From NCBI RefSeq assembly GCF_003935895.2, contig NZ_CP054058.1:4073177-4137176 (forward strand): DNA of 64,000 nucleotides, read 5' to 3'. The position numbers and the translations under genes were made by a program. This document shows, piece by piece, positions 40,716 through 51,552 of this stretch. Below the pieces are notes generated by a model. The model was not told the DNA's origin. It worked only from the letters and a program-made list of their open reading frames with translations, and ran no database searches. Each line of letters begins with the position of its first letter. Position 1 is the first letter of the stretch. Source of the stretch: Scandinavium goeteborgense (GTDB lineage Bacteria > Pseudomonadota > Gammaproteobacteria > Enterobacterales > Enterobacteriaceae).

Positions 40716-42008
40716 ATGCAAACAGGATCAGCAGCAGCAGGGGCGCACAAACGTGCGCTGATCGCCGGTTCCATTGGCAATTTCATTGAATGGTATGAGT
40801 TTGCCGTTTACGGCTTTCTCGCGACCGTGATTGCGAAAAACTTCTTTCAGCTCGAAGGAGAGGCGCCGATTACCGGGCTTATCCTCACCTATGCGGCGTT
40901 CGCCGTGGCCTTTTTCTTCCGCCCGTTGGGTGCCGTCGTTTTCGGCCGCCTGGGCGATCGCATCGGGCGTAAACCGACGCTGATTCTGGTGCTGGTGATG
41001 ATGACGCTGGCGACCACCGCGATTGGCTTCGTGCCGGTGTACGCCACGATAGGCGTCGCCGCGCCGTTACTCTTAACCGCGCTACGCATTTTGCAAGGCC
41101 TGTTTGCGGGCGGGGAATACGGTGGGGCCGTGTCGCTGATGACCGAGTTCGCGCCAAAAGGTAAACGCGGGCTGTATGGTGCGTGGCAATCCTTCACCGT
41201 TGCGCTGGGTTTGCTGGCGGGCGCGGGTATCGTGGCGTTGATGTCTGCCATGCTCAGCCCTGAAGCGATGCTGGACTGGGGCTGGCGTGTGCCGTTCTTT
41301 TTAGCGCTGCCGATGGGCGGCGTAGCGCTTTGGCTGCGGATGAATATGGAAGAGACGCCGAGTTTTGTCCGTCAGCAGAAATCCGATGCGGTTCCGGTCA
41401 AAGCCAGCACCTCGGGTACCTTTAAAGCGATTGTTATCGGCATTGGCCGTCTGATGGTGTGGTCTGCCGCAGGTTACACCTACCTGGTGATCATGCCTTC
41501 CTATCTGCAGTCTGCGCTGCATACCGGGTTTAACCAGGCGCTGCTGATAGCGGTGATTTCTAATATCGGCTTTGCGGTCACCATTCTTCCGTCGGGCATG
41601 CTGAGCGATAAAATGGGTCGTCGCACGCTGATGGTGCTCGCCGCGGTATTACTGCTGGTGCTGGCGCTGCCGTTGCTGAAAATTTTGCAGGCAGAATCCA
41701 GCACGCTGCTGGTCAAAGGGCTAGTGGTGTTTATTGCGGGTGGGTTGGTAGGGATGCTGGCCGGGCCTGGGCCTGCCATGCTGTCGGAGATGTTCCCGAC
41801 CAAAGTGCGTTATACCGGGCTTGGGCTGGCGTATTCGCTCTCCAATGCCATTTTCTCTGGCTGCGCAGGGCTGATTATAACCGGGCTGATTAAGCAGACA
41901 GGTAATCTCGATATTCCAGCGTATTACGTGATGGCCACGGCAGTGGTGAGTATTGTCGCGCTGATGACGCTGAAGAAGGATGACCATTTACGGTCGTTGG
42001 ATGAGTAA
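40716..42008 (+). CDS. MHS-family (metabolite:H+ symporter) MFS transporter
   Basis: 430 residues with 12 membrane segments. GNFIEWYEFAVYGFLA in the first helix and RPLGAVVFGRLGDRIGRKPTL in the loop between helices 2 and 3 are hallmarks of the MHS group (ProP, KgtP and related). Substrate is probably an organic acid or betaine. AGGACAGGCT precedes the ATG. It stands alone between aidB and rlmB, where E. coli carries yjfIJKLMC, and is followed by a BIME. Confidence 0.88.
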   Translation: MQTGSAAAGAHKRALIAGSIGNFIEWYEFAVYGFLATVIAKNFFQLEGEAPITGLILTYAAFAVAFFFRPLGAVVFGRLGDRIGRKPTLILVLVMMTLATTAIGFVPVYATIGVAAPLLLTALRILQGLFAGGEYGGAVSLMTEFAPKGKRGLYGAWQSFTVALGLLAGAGIVALMSAMLSPEAMLDWGWRVPFFLALPMGGVALWLRMNMEETPSFVRQQKSDAVPVKASTSGTFKAIVIGIGRLMVWSAAGYTYLVIMPSYLQSALHTGFNQALLIAVISNIGFAVTILPSGMLSDKMGRRTLMVLAAVLLLVLALPLLKILQAESSTLLVKGLVVFIAGGLVGMLAGPGPAMLSEMFPTKVRYTGLGLAYSLSNAIFSGCAGLIITGLIKQTGNLDIPAYYVMATAVVSIVALMTLKKDDHLRSLDE

Positions 42009-42013
42009 ACAAA

Positions 42014-42085
42014 CTGCCCGGCGGCGCTAACGCTTGCCGGGCCTACGGTTTTGTAGGCCTGGTAAACGTAGTGCCACCAGGCATT
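42014..42085. repeat. BIME: two inverted REP units
   Basis: The first unit (about 42015-42046) is GCCCGGC-GGCGCTAACGCTT-GCCGGGC followed by CTAC. The second, inverted unit (42053-42085) runs GTAGGCCTGG to CCACCAGGCA. Together they form a typical enterobacterial BIME between convergent genes. Confidence 0.85.
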
Positions 42086-42090
42086 CAATA

Positions 42091-42822
42091 TCAACTTCTT
42101 TGACGCACAGCTTCAAACAGGCAGATACCGGTGGCCACAGACACGTTCAGTGAAGACACGCTGCCTGCCATTGGAATGCTGATCAGCTCATCGCAGTGCT
42201 CACGGGTCAGACGACGCATGCCTTCACCTTCCGCACCCATCACCAGCGCCATACGGCCAGCCAGCTTGCTCTGATACAGAGTGTGGTCTGCTTCACCAGC
42301 GGTACCCACAATCCAGATGTTCTCTTCCTGCAACAGACGCATGGTACGAGCCAGGTTGGTCACACGGATTAGCGGTACATTTTCTGCCGCGCCGCAGGCC
42401 ACTTTCTTCGCCGTCGCATTGAGCTGTGCAGAACGATCACGTGGAACAATCACCGCGTGCACGCCCGCTGCATCTGCGCTACGCAGACAAGCACCGAGGT
42501 TATGCGGATCGGTCACGCCGTCGAGGATCAGCAGGAACGGATTTTCGAACTGAGCCAGCAGGTCCGGCAGATCGTTTTCCTGATACTGACGGCCCTCTTT
42601 TACGCGGGCGATGATCCCCTGATGCACAGCACCTTCGCTTTTCTCGTCGAGGTACTGACGATTCGCGAGCTGAATCACCACACCCTGGGCTTCCAGCGCA
42701 TGAATCAACGGCAGAAGGCGTTTATCTTCGCGGCCTTTCAGAATAAAGACTTCCTGAAAACGCTCGGGTGCACGCTCGAGAAGGGCCTGCACCGCGTGGA
42801 TGCCGTAAATCATTTCACTCAT
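42091..42822 (-). CDS. rlmB: RlmB, 23S rRNA 2'-O-ribose G2251 methyltransferase
   Basis: 243 residues, the E. coli length. N-terminal L30-like RNA-binding domain and a SpoU/TrmH knot domain with conserved [26 protein letters not shown] and [15 protein letters not shown]. It methylates G2251 in the P loop of 23S rRNA. Distal gene of the nsrR-rnr-rlmB operon. Confidence 0.98.
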   Translation of the reverse strand: MSEMIYGIHAVQALLERAPERFQEVFILKGREDKRLLPLIHALEAQGVVIQLANRQYLDEKSEGAVHQGIIARVKEGRQYQENDLPDLLAQFENPFLLILDGVTDPHNLGACLRSADAAGVHAVIVPRDRSAQLNATAKKVACGAAENVPLIRVTNLARTMRLLQEENIWIVGTAGEADHTLYQSKLAGRMALVMGAEGEGMRRLTREHCDELISIPMAGSVSSLNVSVATGICLFEAVRQRS

Positions 42823-42912
42823 GAATGGTACTCGTAAATTGTTAATTGCTAATCCCCCAATACGACCCTCTCCCTAATGGGGCGAGAGAGAAGGTCAGCA
42901 TGAGGGTAATTA

Positions 42913-45366
42913 TTACTCGGCGACTTTCTTTTTCGACGCGCGTTTAGCTTTGGTCGCGGTAGCGATTTTAAGCGTTTTTTCAGACGGTTTTTTAGCTTTC
43001 TTACCGGCTGCGTCTTTCTGCGCTTTTGGCTTCGGCTTAGCCTGGCCTTTCTCGCCGCGGAATGCAGCATCCGGCTCGAAGTTCACCTTTTTACCGGCCT
43101 GACGGCGACGGTTGCCAGGCTTCGCGCCGCCTGATTTCTTCGCTTTTTCACGCTCAGTTTTACCGACGTTACGCGGACCTCGTTCGCTGGAGATCAGCGA
43201 GAAGTCAATTTTGCGCTCGTCCATATTGACGGCTTCCACTTTCACTTCCACGCGGTCGCCCAGACGGTAAGTCTGGCCGCCGGATTCGCCAATCAGACGC
43301 TGGCCTACCTGGTCAAAACGGTAGTAATCGTTATCGAGGGAAGACACGTGCACCAGGCCGTCGATAAACAGGTCGCTGAGACGTACGAAGAAGCCGAAGC
43401 CTGTCACGCTAGCGATAACGCCAGGGAACACGTTGCCGACCTGATCCTGCATAAAGTCACACTTCAGCCAGTCGGAAACTTCACGGGTCGCTTCATCGGC
43501 ACGGCGTTCGGTCAATGAACAGTGCTGGCCCAGCTGGAGCATCTCTTCCATGCTGTAATGCCAGCCGCCGGAATCGGTGGAATGGCCCTGATGCCCCTCA
43601 TCTTTCGCCAGCAGATATTTAATGGCGCGGTGCAGCGTCAGGTCAGGATAACGACGGATCGGCGAGGTGAAGTGCGCGTAAGATTGCAGCGCCAGGCCGA
43701 AGTGACCGCGGTTTTCCGGGTCATACACCGCCTGTTTCATCGAGCGCAGCAGCATCGTTTGCAGCATCTCGTGATCCGGACGATCGGCGATGGACGTCAG
43801 CAGTTCGGCATAATCGCGCGGCTCAGGCTTATTGCCACCTGGAAGCTCCAGGCCCAGTTCGGCCAGAACGGTGCGGAAAGAGGTGATCGCCTCTTCGGTT
43901 GGCTTATCGTGAATACGGAACAGCGCAGGCTCTGACTCTTTCTCGACGAAGCGCGCCGCCGAAATGTTCGCGAGGATCATGCACTCTTCGATCAGTTTAT
44001 GGGCATCGTTACGCTGAGTTTGCTCAATGCGCTCGATACGACGCTCGGCGTTGAAGATAAACTTGGCTTCTTCGCTTTCAAACGAGATCCCGCCTCGTTC
44101 AGCACGGGAGACATCCAGCACTTTGTAGAGGTTGTGCAGCTCTTCGATATGCTTCACCAGCGGGGCGTACTGCTCGCGCAGTTCCTGATCGCCCTGCAGA
44201 ATATGCCAGACCTTGTTATAGGTCAGACGCGCATGGGAACTCATTACCGCTTCGTAGAATGTATAACTCGTCAGGCGCCCTTTGGCTGAAATGGTCATTT
44301 CACAGACCATGCACAGTCGGTCAACCTGCGGGTTCAGGGAGCACAGGCCGTTGGACAGCACTTCCGGCAGCATCGGGACAACCTGCGATGGGAAATACAC
44401 CGAGGTGCCGCGGTTGCGGGCTTCGGCATCCAGCGCGGTTGGCGGACGTACGTAATAGCTTACGTCAGCAATAGCCACCCACAGACGCCAGCCGCCGCCG
44501 CGTTTCTTCTCGCAGAATACGGCGTCATCAAAGTCACGGGCATCTTCGCCATCAATGGTCATCAGCGGCAGATCACGCAAATCTACGCGGCCTATTTTCG
44601 CTTCTTCCGGCACCTGTTCTTTCAGGTTCGCAATCTGGTTTTCAACTTCAGGCGGCCAGACGTATGGAATTTCATGGGTACGCAGCGCCATGTCCACGGC
44701 CATGCTGGTGCCCATGTTATCGCCCAGCACTTCGACAATTTTACCGATAGCTTTCGTACGGCGGGTCGGGCGCTGAGTCAGCTCAACCACCACCACAAAG
44801 CCCATCCGCGCACCCATCAGTTCTTCAGGCGGGATGAGGATATCAAAGCTCAGACGGCTGTCGTCCGGCACCACGAAACCGATGCCTGCATCAGTAAAGT
44901 AGCGGCCAACGATTTGCCCGTTTCTTGGCTCTAGCACGCGAACAATGCGCGCTTCGCGGCGGCCTTTACGATCGGCACCCAGCGGCTGCGCCAGGACCTG
45001 ATCGCCATGCATACACATTTTCATCTGTTCAGATGAAAGATAGAGATCGTCTTTACGCCCTTCGACACGCAGGAAGCCAAAGCCATCACGGTGGCCGATG
45101 ACTTTACCTTTCAGCAGATCAAGGCGTTCCGGCAGCGCATAGCACTGACGGCGGGTGAAAACGAGTTGCCCGTCGCGCTCCATGGCGCGCAGGCGGCGAC
45201 GCAGGGCTTCCTGCTGTTCTTCACCTTCGATGTTCAGCTCTGTTGCCAGCTCGTCTCGGCTGACCGGCTTTTCGCGTTTAGTAATGAAATCGAGGATGAA
45301 TTCCCGGCTCGGGATAGGGTTCGCGTATTTTTCAGCTTCGCGTTCCTTGAAAGGATCGTGTGACAT
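42913..45366 (-). CDS. rnr: RNase R, 3'-5' exoribonuclease
   Basis: 817 residues (813 in E. coli). In order: N-terminal HTH, two cold-shock domains (about 80-250), the RNB catalytic domain with [14 protein letters not shown] (about 273-286, metal-binding Asp residues), an S1 domain (about 645-725) and a long Lys-rich tail. It degrades structured RNA, including mRNA with stable folds and defective rRNA. 40 bp after nsrR in one operon. Confidence 0.98.
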   Translation of the reverse strand: MSHDPFKEREAEKYANPIPSREFILDFITKREKPVSRDELATELNIEGEEQQEALRRRLRAMERDGQLVFTRRQCYALPERLDLLKGKVIGHRDGFGFLRVEGRKDDLYLSSEQMKMCMHGDQVLAQPLGADRKGRREARIVRVLEPRNGQIVGRYFTDAGIGFVVPDDSRLSFDILIPPEELMGARMGFVVVVELTQRPTRRTKAIGKIVEVLGDNMGTSMAVDMALRTHEIPYVWPPEVENQIANLKEQVPEEAKIGRVDLRDLPLMTIDGEDARDFDDAVFCEKKRGGGWRLWVAIADVSYYVRPPTALDAEARNRGTSVYFPSQVVPMLPEVLSNGLCSLNPQVDRLCMVCEMTISAKGRLTSYTFYEAVMSSHARLTYNKVWHILQGDQELREQYAPLVKHIEELHNLYKVLDVSRAERGGISFESEEAKFIFNAERRIERIEQTQRNDAHKLIEECMILANISAARFVEKESEPALFRIHDKPTEEAITSFRTVLAELGLELPGGNKPEPRDYAELLTSIADRPDHEMLQTMLLRSMKQAVYDPENRGHFGLALQSYAHFTSPIRRYPDLTLHRAIKYLLAKDEGHQGHSTDSGGWHYSMEEMLQLGQHCSLTERRADEATREVSDWLKCDFMQDQVGNVFPGVIASVTGFGFFVRLSDLFIDGLVHVSSLDNDYYRFDQVGQRLIGESGGQTYRLGDRVEVKVEAVNMDERKIDFSLISSERGPRNVGKTEREKAKKSGGAKPGNRRRQAGKKVNFEPDAAFRGEKGQAKPKPKAQKDAAGKKAKKPSEKTLKIATATKAKRASKKKVAE

Positions 45367-45405
45367 AGCGGTTCCTCCGTTGTCAGCTCCGGTAAAGTGA
45401 TAGTT

Positions 45406-45831
45406 TCACTCCACCAGCAATAATTTATAAAGCGGTTGATTCTCTTCAACCAAATCGGCCAGGGTGTAGTTATCCAGTTCCTTAAGAAAACTGTTCACAG
45501 CCTTAGCAAGCGCCTGTTTTAAACGACAGGCGGGCGTAATGTGGCAAAAATCGCTGCTGCAGTTCACCAGCGTTAACGGTTCAAGTTCGCGAACCACATC
45601 ACCAATGATAATAGTGTTGGCAGGTTTGCCCAGACGAATGCCACCGTTTTTTCCGCGTACAGCGTCTACAAAGCCTGCACGGCTTAGCTGGTTGATAATT
45701 TTAACCATATGATTACGGGACACGCCATAGACCTCTGTTACCTCAGAGATATTGGTCATTCGACCGTCCGGCAGCGATGCCATATAGATTAGCGCACGCA
45801 ATCCGTAATCGGTGAAACTCGTTAACTGCAC
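45406..45831 (-). CDS. nsrR: NsrR, nitric-oxide-sensing Rrf2-family repressor
   Basis: 141 residues from GTG 45831 (GAGG upstream), the E. coli length. Rrf2 HTH near residues 28-50; [Fe-S] ligands Cys91, Cys96 and Cys102 in [15 protein letters not shown] damages the cluster and releases repression. A 31-residue upstream extension in frame has no ribosome site. Its best-known E. coli target, ytfE, is missing from its usual place in this window. Confidence 0.96.
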   Translation of the reverse strand: MQLTSFTDYGLRALIYMASLPDGRMTNISEVTEVYGVSRNHMVKIINQLSRAGFVDAVRGKNGGIRLGKPANTIIIGDVVRELEPLTLVNCSSDFCHITPACRLKQALAKAVNSFLKELDNYTLADLVEENQPLYKLLLVE

Positions 45832-46059
45832 ATCAACCTCAACGCAGGGAAAAAGACAGAAATACGCTAAATCATTCAGGTTGCATCGCGGCGGCAACTG
45901 AGTAAACCCTGAGCGCTTACACAAGTAAGTGGTCGGGGTGAACGAAGGCAGCCAACAAAGAGGCAGCTTGAATGATAACGCGTATTTACATTGATGATAA
46001 ACCAGCCAGCCATGCAGCGGTTAATTTATTTAAGCGGGATAAAATGGAAAGCAAGAACA

Positions 46060-46082
46060 AGGGGCGCCGTGAAAGCGCCCCT
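46060..46082 (-). terminator. purA terminator
   Basis: AGGGGCGC / GCGCCCCT 8-bp stem with a 7-base loop, followed on the minus strand by TGTTCTTGCTTT, 7 bp after the purA stop. Confidence 0.8.
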
Positions 46083-46089
46083 GACATGA

Positions 46090-47391
<1,302 letters not shown>

Positions 47392-47394
47392 TCA

Positions 47395-47410
47395 AAATCA
47401 CCGTTTGCTT
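47395..47410 (-). promoter_or_regulatory. Candidate PurR operator of purA
   Basis: On the minus strand AAGCAAACGGTGATTT, 7 bp before the ATG. The left half (GCAAACG) is a perfect PurR half-site and the right half is degenerate, the same arrangement as the leader operator of E. coli purA. Confidence 0.6.
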
Positions 47411-47490
47411 AAAAAAGGATTCTACCATCGCTTTTTCAGAGATACAGCACTTTTTCCAGGCAAAATCTGGCAACAGCGACTAAGGCACTG

Positions 47491-47688
47491 TCAGGCCATC
47501 GCTTTCGTCAACATGTAGTAGATGACGACGCCTGCGACCACAAGACCCCCGCCAAAACGACGTAAAATATGATCCGGAAGTTGCGATAACGCCGCGACCA
47601 TTTTCCGCCAGGCCTGTGGATAGAGCATCGGGCCGAGGCCTTCAAGGACTAACACTAGCGCAAGTGCCAGCCAAATCGTTGAGTTCAT
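47491..47688 (-). CDS. yjeT: YjeT, small DUF2065 membrane protein
   Basis: 65 residues with two predicted membrane segments (about 5-22 and 45-62), matching E. coli YjeT. Function unknown; in E. coli it lies between hflC and purA. AGGATGAATC precedes the ATG and remains intact, although the IS element begins only 19 bp upstream. Confidence 0.93.
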   Translation of the reverse strand: MNSTIWLALALVLVLEGLGPMLYPQAWRKMVAALSQLPDHILRRFGGGLVVAGVVIYYMLTKAMA

Positions 47689-47706
47689 GATTCATCCTGA
47701 TAAAAG

Positions 47707-47742
47707 AAAACCACCGCCAATGCGGTAATGCCGATCAGTTAA
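47707..47742. repeat. IS left inverted repeat (IRL)
   Basis: AAAACCACCGCCAATGCGGT then AATGCCGATCAGTTAA. It pairs with the right end except in the centre and at a few inner positions. It contains a Dam site GATC at 47733 that the right end lacks. Confidence 0.8.
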
Positions 47743-47760
47743 GGATCGGTTGACCGATCC
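47743..47760 (+). other. Stem-loop at the IS left end
   Basis: GGATCGG-TTGA-CCGATCC, a perfect 7-bp stem containing two Dam sites (GATC at 47744 and 47756). Lies between the inverted repeat and the transposase leader terminator. Confidence 0.7.
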
Positions 47761-47774
47761 GGTGGTTGTGCAAG

Positions 47775-47809
47775 AATCCGTAATCTCTCCAGGGATTACG
47801 GATTTTTTT
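47775..47809 (+). terminator. Intrinsic terminator immediately before the transposase start
   Basis: AATCCGTAATC / GATTACGGATT 11-bp stem, 8-base loop, seven T, ending one base before the ATG at 47810. It should stop transcription that enters from outside and also occupies the place of the ribosome site. Confidence 0.85.
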
Positions 47810-49126
47810 ATGTTACTCAGCCAGGCCTTAGATACCGTCCATAAATTTTCTCCGCAGGAGTTTGCTGCCCTTGCAGACCTGCTTTCTCCTGAACTGATTG
47901 ATGAATGCCTGGCTGACACCGGCGTCGTCACTCTGCGTAAGCGTCGCCTCTCCATGGAGATGATGGTCTGGGCGGTTACCGGCATGGCCCTGTTCCGCTC
48001 CCACTCCATGACCCAGCTGGTCTCACATATGGACATTCTTCTGCCGGGTAACCGGCCCTTCGTTGCACCCAGTGCCGTTGTTCAGGCCCGCCAGCGGCTC
48101 GGCGAGGATGTCATCCGTCTGATGTTCGAAAAAACACGTCAGCTCTGGTTTGAAAAAACACCCCTGTCTCACTGGAACGGCCTGACGCTAATGGCCGTGG
48201 ACGGTACGTTGTGGCGTGCACCTGATACCCCAGAAAATGACGCAGCCTTCGGCCGTACTGCCAATGTGAACAAGCAGTCCGAATGGCCACAACTGCGCAT
48301 GGTCTGCCAGATGGAAGTCACCAGCCATCTGCTGTCTGCGGTGGCCTTCGACAGCGTCTCTGAAACCGGTGAAACTGACCTTGCGGCACAGCTTATTGAC
48401 CGGACGCCGGACCACTCACTGACCATCATGGATAAGGGCTTCTATGCCCTGGGCCTGCTGCATCGCTGGCAGTCATCAGGCACGGAAAGGCACTGGATGC
48501 TGCCCTTACGCAAAGGCGCGCAGTATGAGGAGGTGAGAAACCTGGGCGCAGGGCAGAAACTGGTGAGAATAACGCTGTCGCCGCAGGCGAAAAAGAAATG
48601 GCAGGATGCACCGGAAACCCTGACAGCAAGACTGGTCAGCAAGGAAGTGAACGGCAAGACGGTGCAGATACTGACGTCGATGTGCGACCCGCTCAGATAC
48701 CCGAAAGCCGATATCGTGGACCTGTACAGCCAGCGGTGGGAGATAGAGCACGGGTTCAGGGAGATGAAGCAGCATCTGCTGAATAATGAACTGACGCTGC
48801 GGAGTAAAAAGCCTGCGCTGGTGCGTCAGGAGCTGTGGGGCGTGGTGCTGGCGTATAATCTGTTGCGCTTCATGATGGGGCAGATGGCGTACAGTCTGAA
48901 AGGCGTGGAGCCATATCAGATGGGCTTTAAACAGTCAGCGTTATATCTGTGCAGCCACCTGCGTTTACTGCCGGGAGTGGCGCCGGGGAAACTCCCCAAG
49001 GTCATGGCCGAAATACTGAGTATGGCCTCAAGCTTCGTGCTACCAGGGCGAAGAGCACGGCATTACCCGAGAGCTGTAAAAAAGAGGCCGCAACGTTATC
49101 CGTTGCGGCCTCCTTCAAAAGCTTAA
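47810..49126 (+). CDS. IS4-family transposase
   Basis: 438 residues from ATG 47810, collinear with E. coli IS4 InsG (442): [13 protein letters not shown] aligns with MHIGQALDLVSRY. A TTG-initiated frame from 47750 would run through two hairpins and is rejected. DDE triad: Asp131 (MAVDGTLW), Asp208 ([11 protein letters not shown]) and Glu313 in [15 protein letters not shown], which fits the Y-(2)-R-(3)-E-(6)-K signature exactly. The frame is intact, so the enzyme is probably functional. There is no ribosome site in the usual place, so translation is likely weak, as is common for IS4/IS10/IS50 elements. Confidence 0.92.
   Translation: MLLSQALDTVHKFSPQEFAALADLLSPELIDECLADTGVVTLRKRRLSMEMMVWAVTGMALFRSHSMTQLVSHMDILLPGNRPFVAPSAVVQARQRLGEDVIRLMFEKTRQLWFEKTPLSHWNGLTLMAVDGTLWRAPDTPENDAAFGRTANVNKQSEWPQLRMVCQMEVTSHLLSAVAFDSVSETGETDLAAQLIDRTPDHSLTIMDKGFYALGLLHRWQSSGTERHWMLPLRKGAQYEEVRNLGAGQKLVRITLSPQAKKKWQDAPETLTARLVSKEVNGKTVQILTSMCDPLRYPKADIVDLYSQRWEIEHGFREMKQHLLNNELTLRSKKPALVRQELWGVVLAYNLLRFMMGQMAYSLKGVEPYQMGFKQSALYLCSHLRLLPGVAPGKLPKVMAEILSMASSFVLPGRRARHYPRAVKKRPQRYPLRPPSKA
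49084..49112 (+). terminator. Hairpin at the end of the transposase gene
   Basis: GAGGCCGCAACG / CGTTGCGGCCTC perfect 12-bp stem with a TTATC loop inside the last codons, followed by CTTC. Likely a terminator that limits read-out into the flanking genes. Confidence 0.6.
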
Positions 49127-49158
49127 CTGACAAGCATTACCGCCAATGCGGTGGTTTT
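49123..49158. repeat. IS right inverted repeat (IRR)
   Basis: Inverted copy of the left end. The 14-mer ACCGCCAATGCGGT is in the same orientation at both ends, because the centre of the repeat is a near-palindrome. Confidence 0.8.
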
Positions 49159-49184
49159 TTTAACTAAAGCGACTACCCGAGAGT

Positions 49185-50189
49185 TTAGCGCGTTGCGCTG
49201 GTCGGCGTCTTCATGTAGCGGAAGAAATCGCTGTCCGGACTCAACACCATCACGTCTTGTCCAGAATTGAAGCTCGCTTCATAAGCACGCAGGCTACGGA
49301 TAAAGGCATAGAAATCCGGATCCTGGCTGAAGGCATCAGCAAACAGTTTTGCTGCTTCTGCATCGCCTTCACCGCGCAGAATGCGACCCTGACGCTCGGA
49401 TTCTGCCAGCGTTTTCGTCACTTCATAATCGGCTGTTGCGCGCAGTTTTTCTGCCTCTTCCTGACCTTGTGAACGGTGGCGACGGGCAACCGCTTCACGC
49501 TCAGCGCGCATACGGTTGTAAATCGCTTCCGACACTTCCGCCGGCAGGTTGATTTGCTTGATGCGAACATCAACCACTTCAATCCCTAATGCCGCCATGC
49601 TGTTGGTGTTGATCACCGGCACTTTGCCGTTGGTTTCCGCCACTACGCGTTCTGCTGCTTCTGCGATAGCGCTGTCTGCTGCAGGCGTGGCCACTTCATC
49701 ATCACCGCCGGAAGAACCGGAGTTCAGAGCGTCACGCACTTCGATAGTCAGACGACCACGAGAATCGGTCACGATGTCTTTCACATCCAGACGACCAATC
49801 TCAGAACGCAGACGGTCAGAGAACTTACGTTTTAGCAGCACTTCTGCCTGGGAGACGTCACCGCCGCCGGTCGCCAGATAGTAACGGCTGAAATCGCTGA
49901 TACGCCATTTGATGTAGGAATCAACGATCAGGTCTTTCTTCTCTTTGGTGACGAAGCGATCGGCCTGGTTGTCCATGGTCTGAATGCGCGCATCCAGCGT
50001 TTTAACAGATTCAATAAACGGCACTTTGAAGTGCAGACCTGGCGCATACACCAGCGGTTTATTTTCATCGTCACGAACGACTTTACCAAATCGCAGCGTG
50101 ATACCGCGCTCACCCTCTTTCACCACAAATACTGACGTGTAGAGGCCTACCAGCACGATGATAATTAACGCAATTACTGATTTACGCAT
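49185..50189 (-). CDS. hflC: HflC, FtsH-protease modulator
   Basis: 334 residues, the E. coli length. One N-terminal membrane anchor (about 5-20) and a prohibitin/SPFH domain. With HflK it forms a large periplasmic cage around FtsH and controls its access to membrane substrates. 2 bp after the hflK stop. The IS element starts 26 bp after its stop codon. Confidence 0.98.
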   Translation of the reverse strand: MRKSVIALIIIVLVGLYTSVFVVKEGERGITLRFGKVVRDDENKPLVYAPGLHFKVPFIESVKTLDARIQTMDNQADRFVTKEKKDLIVDSYIKWRISDFSRYYLATGGGDVSQAEVLLKRKFSDRLRSEIGRLDVKDIVTDSRGRLTIEVRDALNSGSSGGDDEVATPAADSAIAEAAERVVAETNGKVPVINTNSMAALGIEVVDVRIKQINLPAEVSEAIYNRMRAEREAVARRHRSQGQEEAEKLRATADYEVTKTLAESERQGRILRGEGDAEAAKLFADAFSQDPDFYAFIRSLRAYEASFNSGQDVMVLSPDSDFFRYMKTPTSATR

Positions 50190-50191
50190 CG

Positions 50192-51472
50192 TTATTCCCC
50201 CTGACGCTGGTAGTCGTTACGCTGCGCATTCGCACGGCGTTGGTCCATGATATTGTCATCGCTTGATGCCGGTGCGCTGCTGCTATTGCTGTTGGCGCGA
50301 CTGCTCGAACTGGATGCAGGTGGCAAGCGCAATAGGCTGTCGGCGCCACTGCTGTCATTCTTTTTTGCAGGTGCGGCACTGCCACCTTTCAGCATCTGAT
50401 CAAGTGGCAGAACCATCAGGTTGCCCCCTTTATCATTGACCAGCACTTTACGGGTATGGCTCAGCACTTTTTCCATGGTTTCGATATACAGACGTTCACG
50501 GGTAATTTCCGGTGCGGCTTTATACTCAGGCAGCAGTTTCGAGAAGCGAGCGACTTCACCCTGTGCTTCCAGGACAGTCTGCGTTTTGTACGCACGCGCT
50601 TCTTCGAGAATACGCTGCGCCTGACCGTTCGCACGTGGCTGAACTTCGTTGGTGTAGGCTTCGGCTTCACGGATGTACTGCTGCTCGTTCTCACGGGCAG
50701 AAATCGCATCATCAAACGCGGCTTTCACTTCTTCCGGCGGACGTGCTGCCTGGAAGTTGACGTCCAGCAGGGTGATACCCATGTTGTACGGCTTGATGGT
50801 CTCTTCCAGCTCACGCTGGGTATCGCTACGAATAACGGTACGACCTTCCGTCAAAATACGGTCCATGGTGTATTTACCGATAACACCACGCAAGGCGCTG
50901 TCGGTTGCCTGACGCAGGCTGTCATCCGGGCTGGTGACGCTGAACAGGTATTTCTGTGGATCGGTGATGCGGTACTGCACGTTCATTTCAACGCGCACCA
51001 CGTTTTCATCCGACGTCAGCATGACGCCAGAAGCCGCGAGTTCACGAACCGCTTCCACGTTGACCGGAGTGACTTCATCGACAAACGTCGGCTTCCAGTT
51101 CAGACCTGGCTCAACCAGATGACTGAATTTACCGAAGCGTGTCACGACGCCGCGTTCAGCTTCTTTGATGGTGTAGAAACCGCTCGCCGCCCAGATGATG
51201 ACCACAGCCGCGGCAGCGATGCCCACGATGCGTCCACCCATTGGCGCGCGCGGCCCTTGAGAAGAATTATTACTGCCGCCGCCTGAACCACCTTTACCGC
51301 CGCCTAAACCACCGAGCTTTTTACTCAGCTTGCGGAAGATATCATCCAGATCAGGGGGCCCCTGATCGCGACCACCTTTGTTTCCATTTCCCCCAGAGTT
51401 GCCGCCTTGATTATTGCTGCTTCCCCACGGGTCGCGGTCTTGTCCGTTATTACCGGGCTGATTCCACGCCAT
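50192..51472 (-). CDS. hflK: HflK, FtsH-protease modulator
   Basis: 426 residues (419 in E. coli). Gly/Asn-rich cytosolic N-terminus (about 1-75), one membrane segment (about 80-98), SPFH domain, and a Ser/Ala-rich tail. Partner of HflC. GGAG precedes the ATG. 80 bp downstream of hflX. Confidence 0.98.
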   Translation of the reverse strand: MAWNQPGNNGQDRDPWGSSNNQGGNSGGNGNKGGRDQGPPDLDDIFRKLSKKLGGLGGGKGGSGGGSNNSSQGPRAPMGGRIVGIAAAAVVIIWAASGFYTIKEAERGVVTRFGKFSHLVEPGLNWKPTFVDEVTPVNVEAVRELAASGVMLTSDENVVRVEMNVQYRITDPQKYLFSVTSPDDSLRQATDSALRGVIGKYTMDRILTEGRTVIRSDTQRELEETIKPYNMGITLLDVNFQAARPPEEVKAAFDDAISARENEQQYIREAEAYTNEVQPRANGQAQRILEEARAYKTQTVLEAQGEVARFSKLLPEYKAAPEITRERLYIETMEKVLSHTRKVLVNDKGGNLMVLPLDQMLKGGSAAPAKKNDSSGADSLLRLPPASSSSSRANSNSSSAPASSDDNIMDQRRANAQRNDYQRQGE

Positions 51473-51552
51473 GTATATGCTCCATATTTGTTATGCGGTG
51501 TATACCCTGTTTACCGGGTATAAAGGCGAATAATCTTCAGGCTAGCTGGCTG

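Larger units (their letters stand above)
47707..49158 (+). mobile_element. IS4-family insertion sequence, apparently complete
   Basis: About 1452 bp (IS4 itself is 1426) bounded by imperfect inverted repeats that both begin AAAACCACCGC and end near TCAGTTAAG (47707-47742 and 49123-49158). It encodes one intact DDE transposase reading opposite to the host operon. I found no exact 10-13 bp target duplication: the left flank TGATAAAAG and the right flank TAACTAAAG resemble each other only partly. It is inserted between yjeT and hflC. Confidence 0.88.

Noticed and set aside
42845-42900. Imperfect hairpin between rnr and rlmB (CTCTCCC...GGGGCGAGAGAG)
   Set aside because: Too imperfect for a terminator and without a T tract; perhaps a degenerate intergenic repeat, so not listed.
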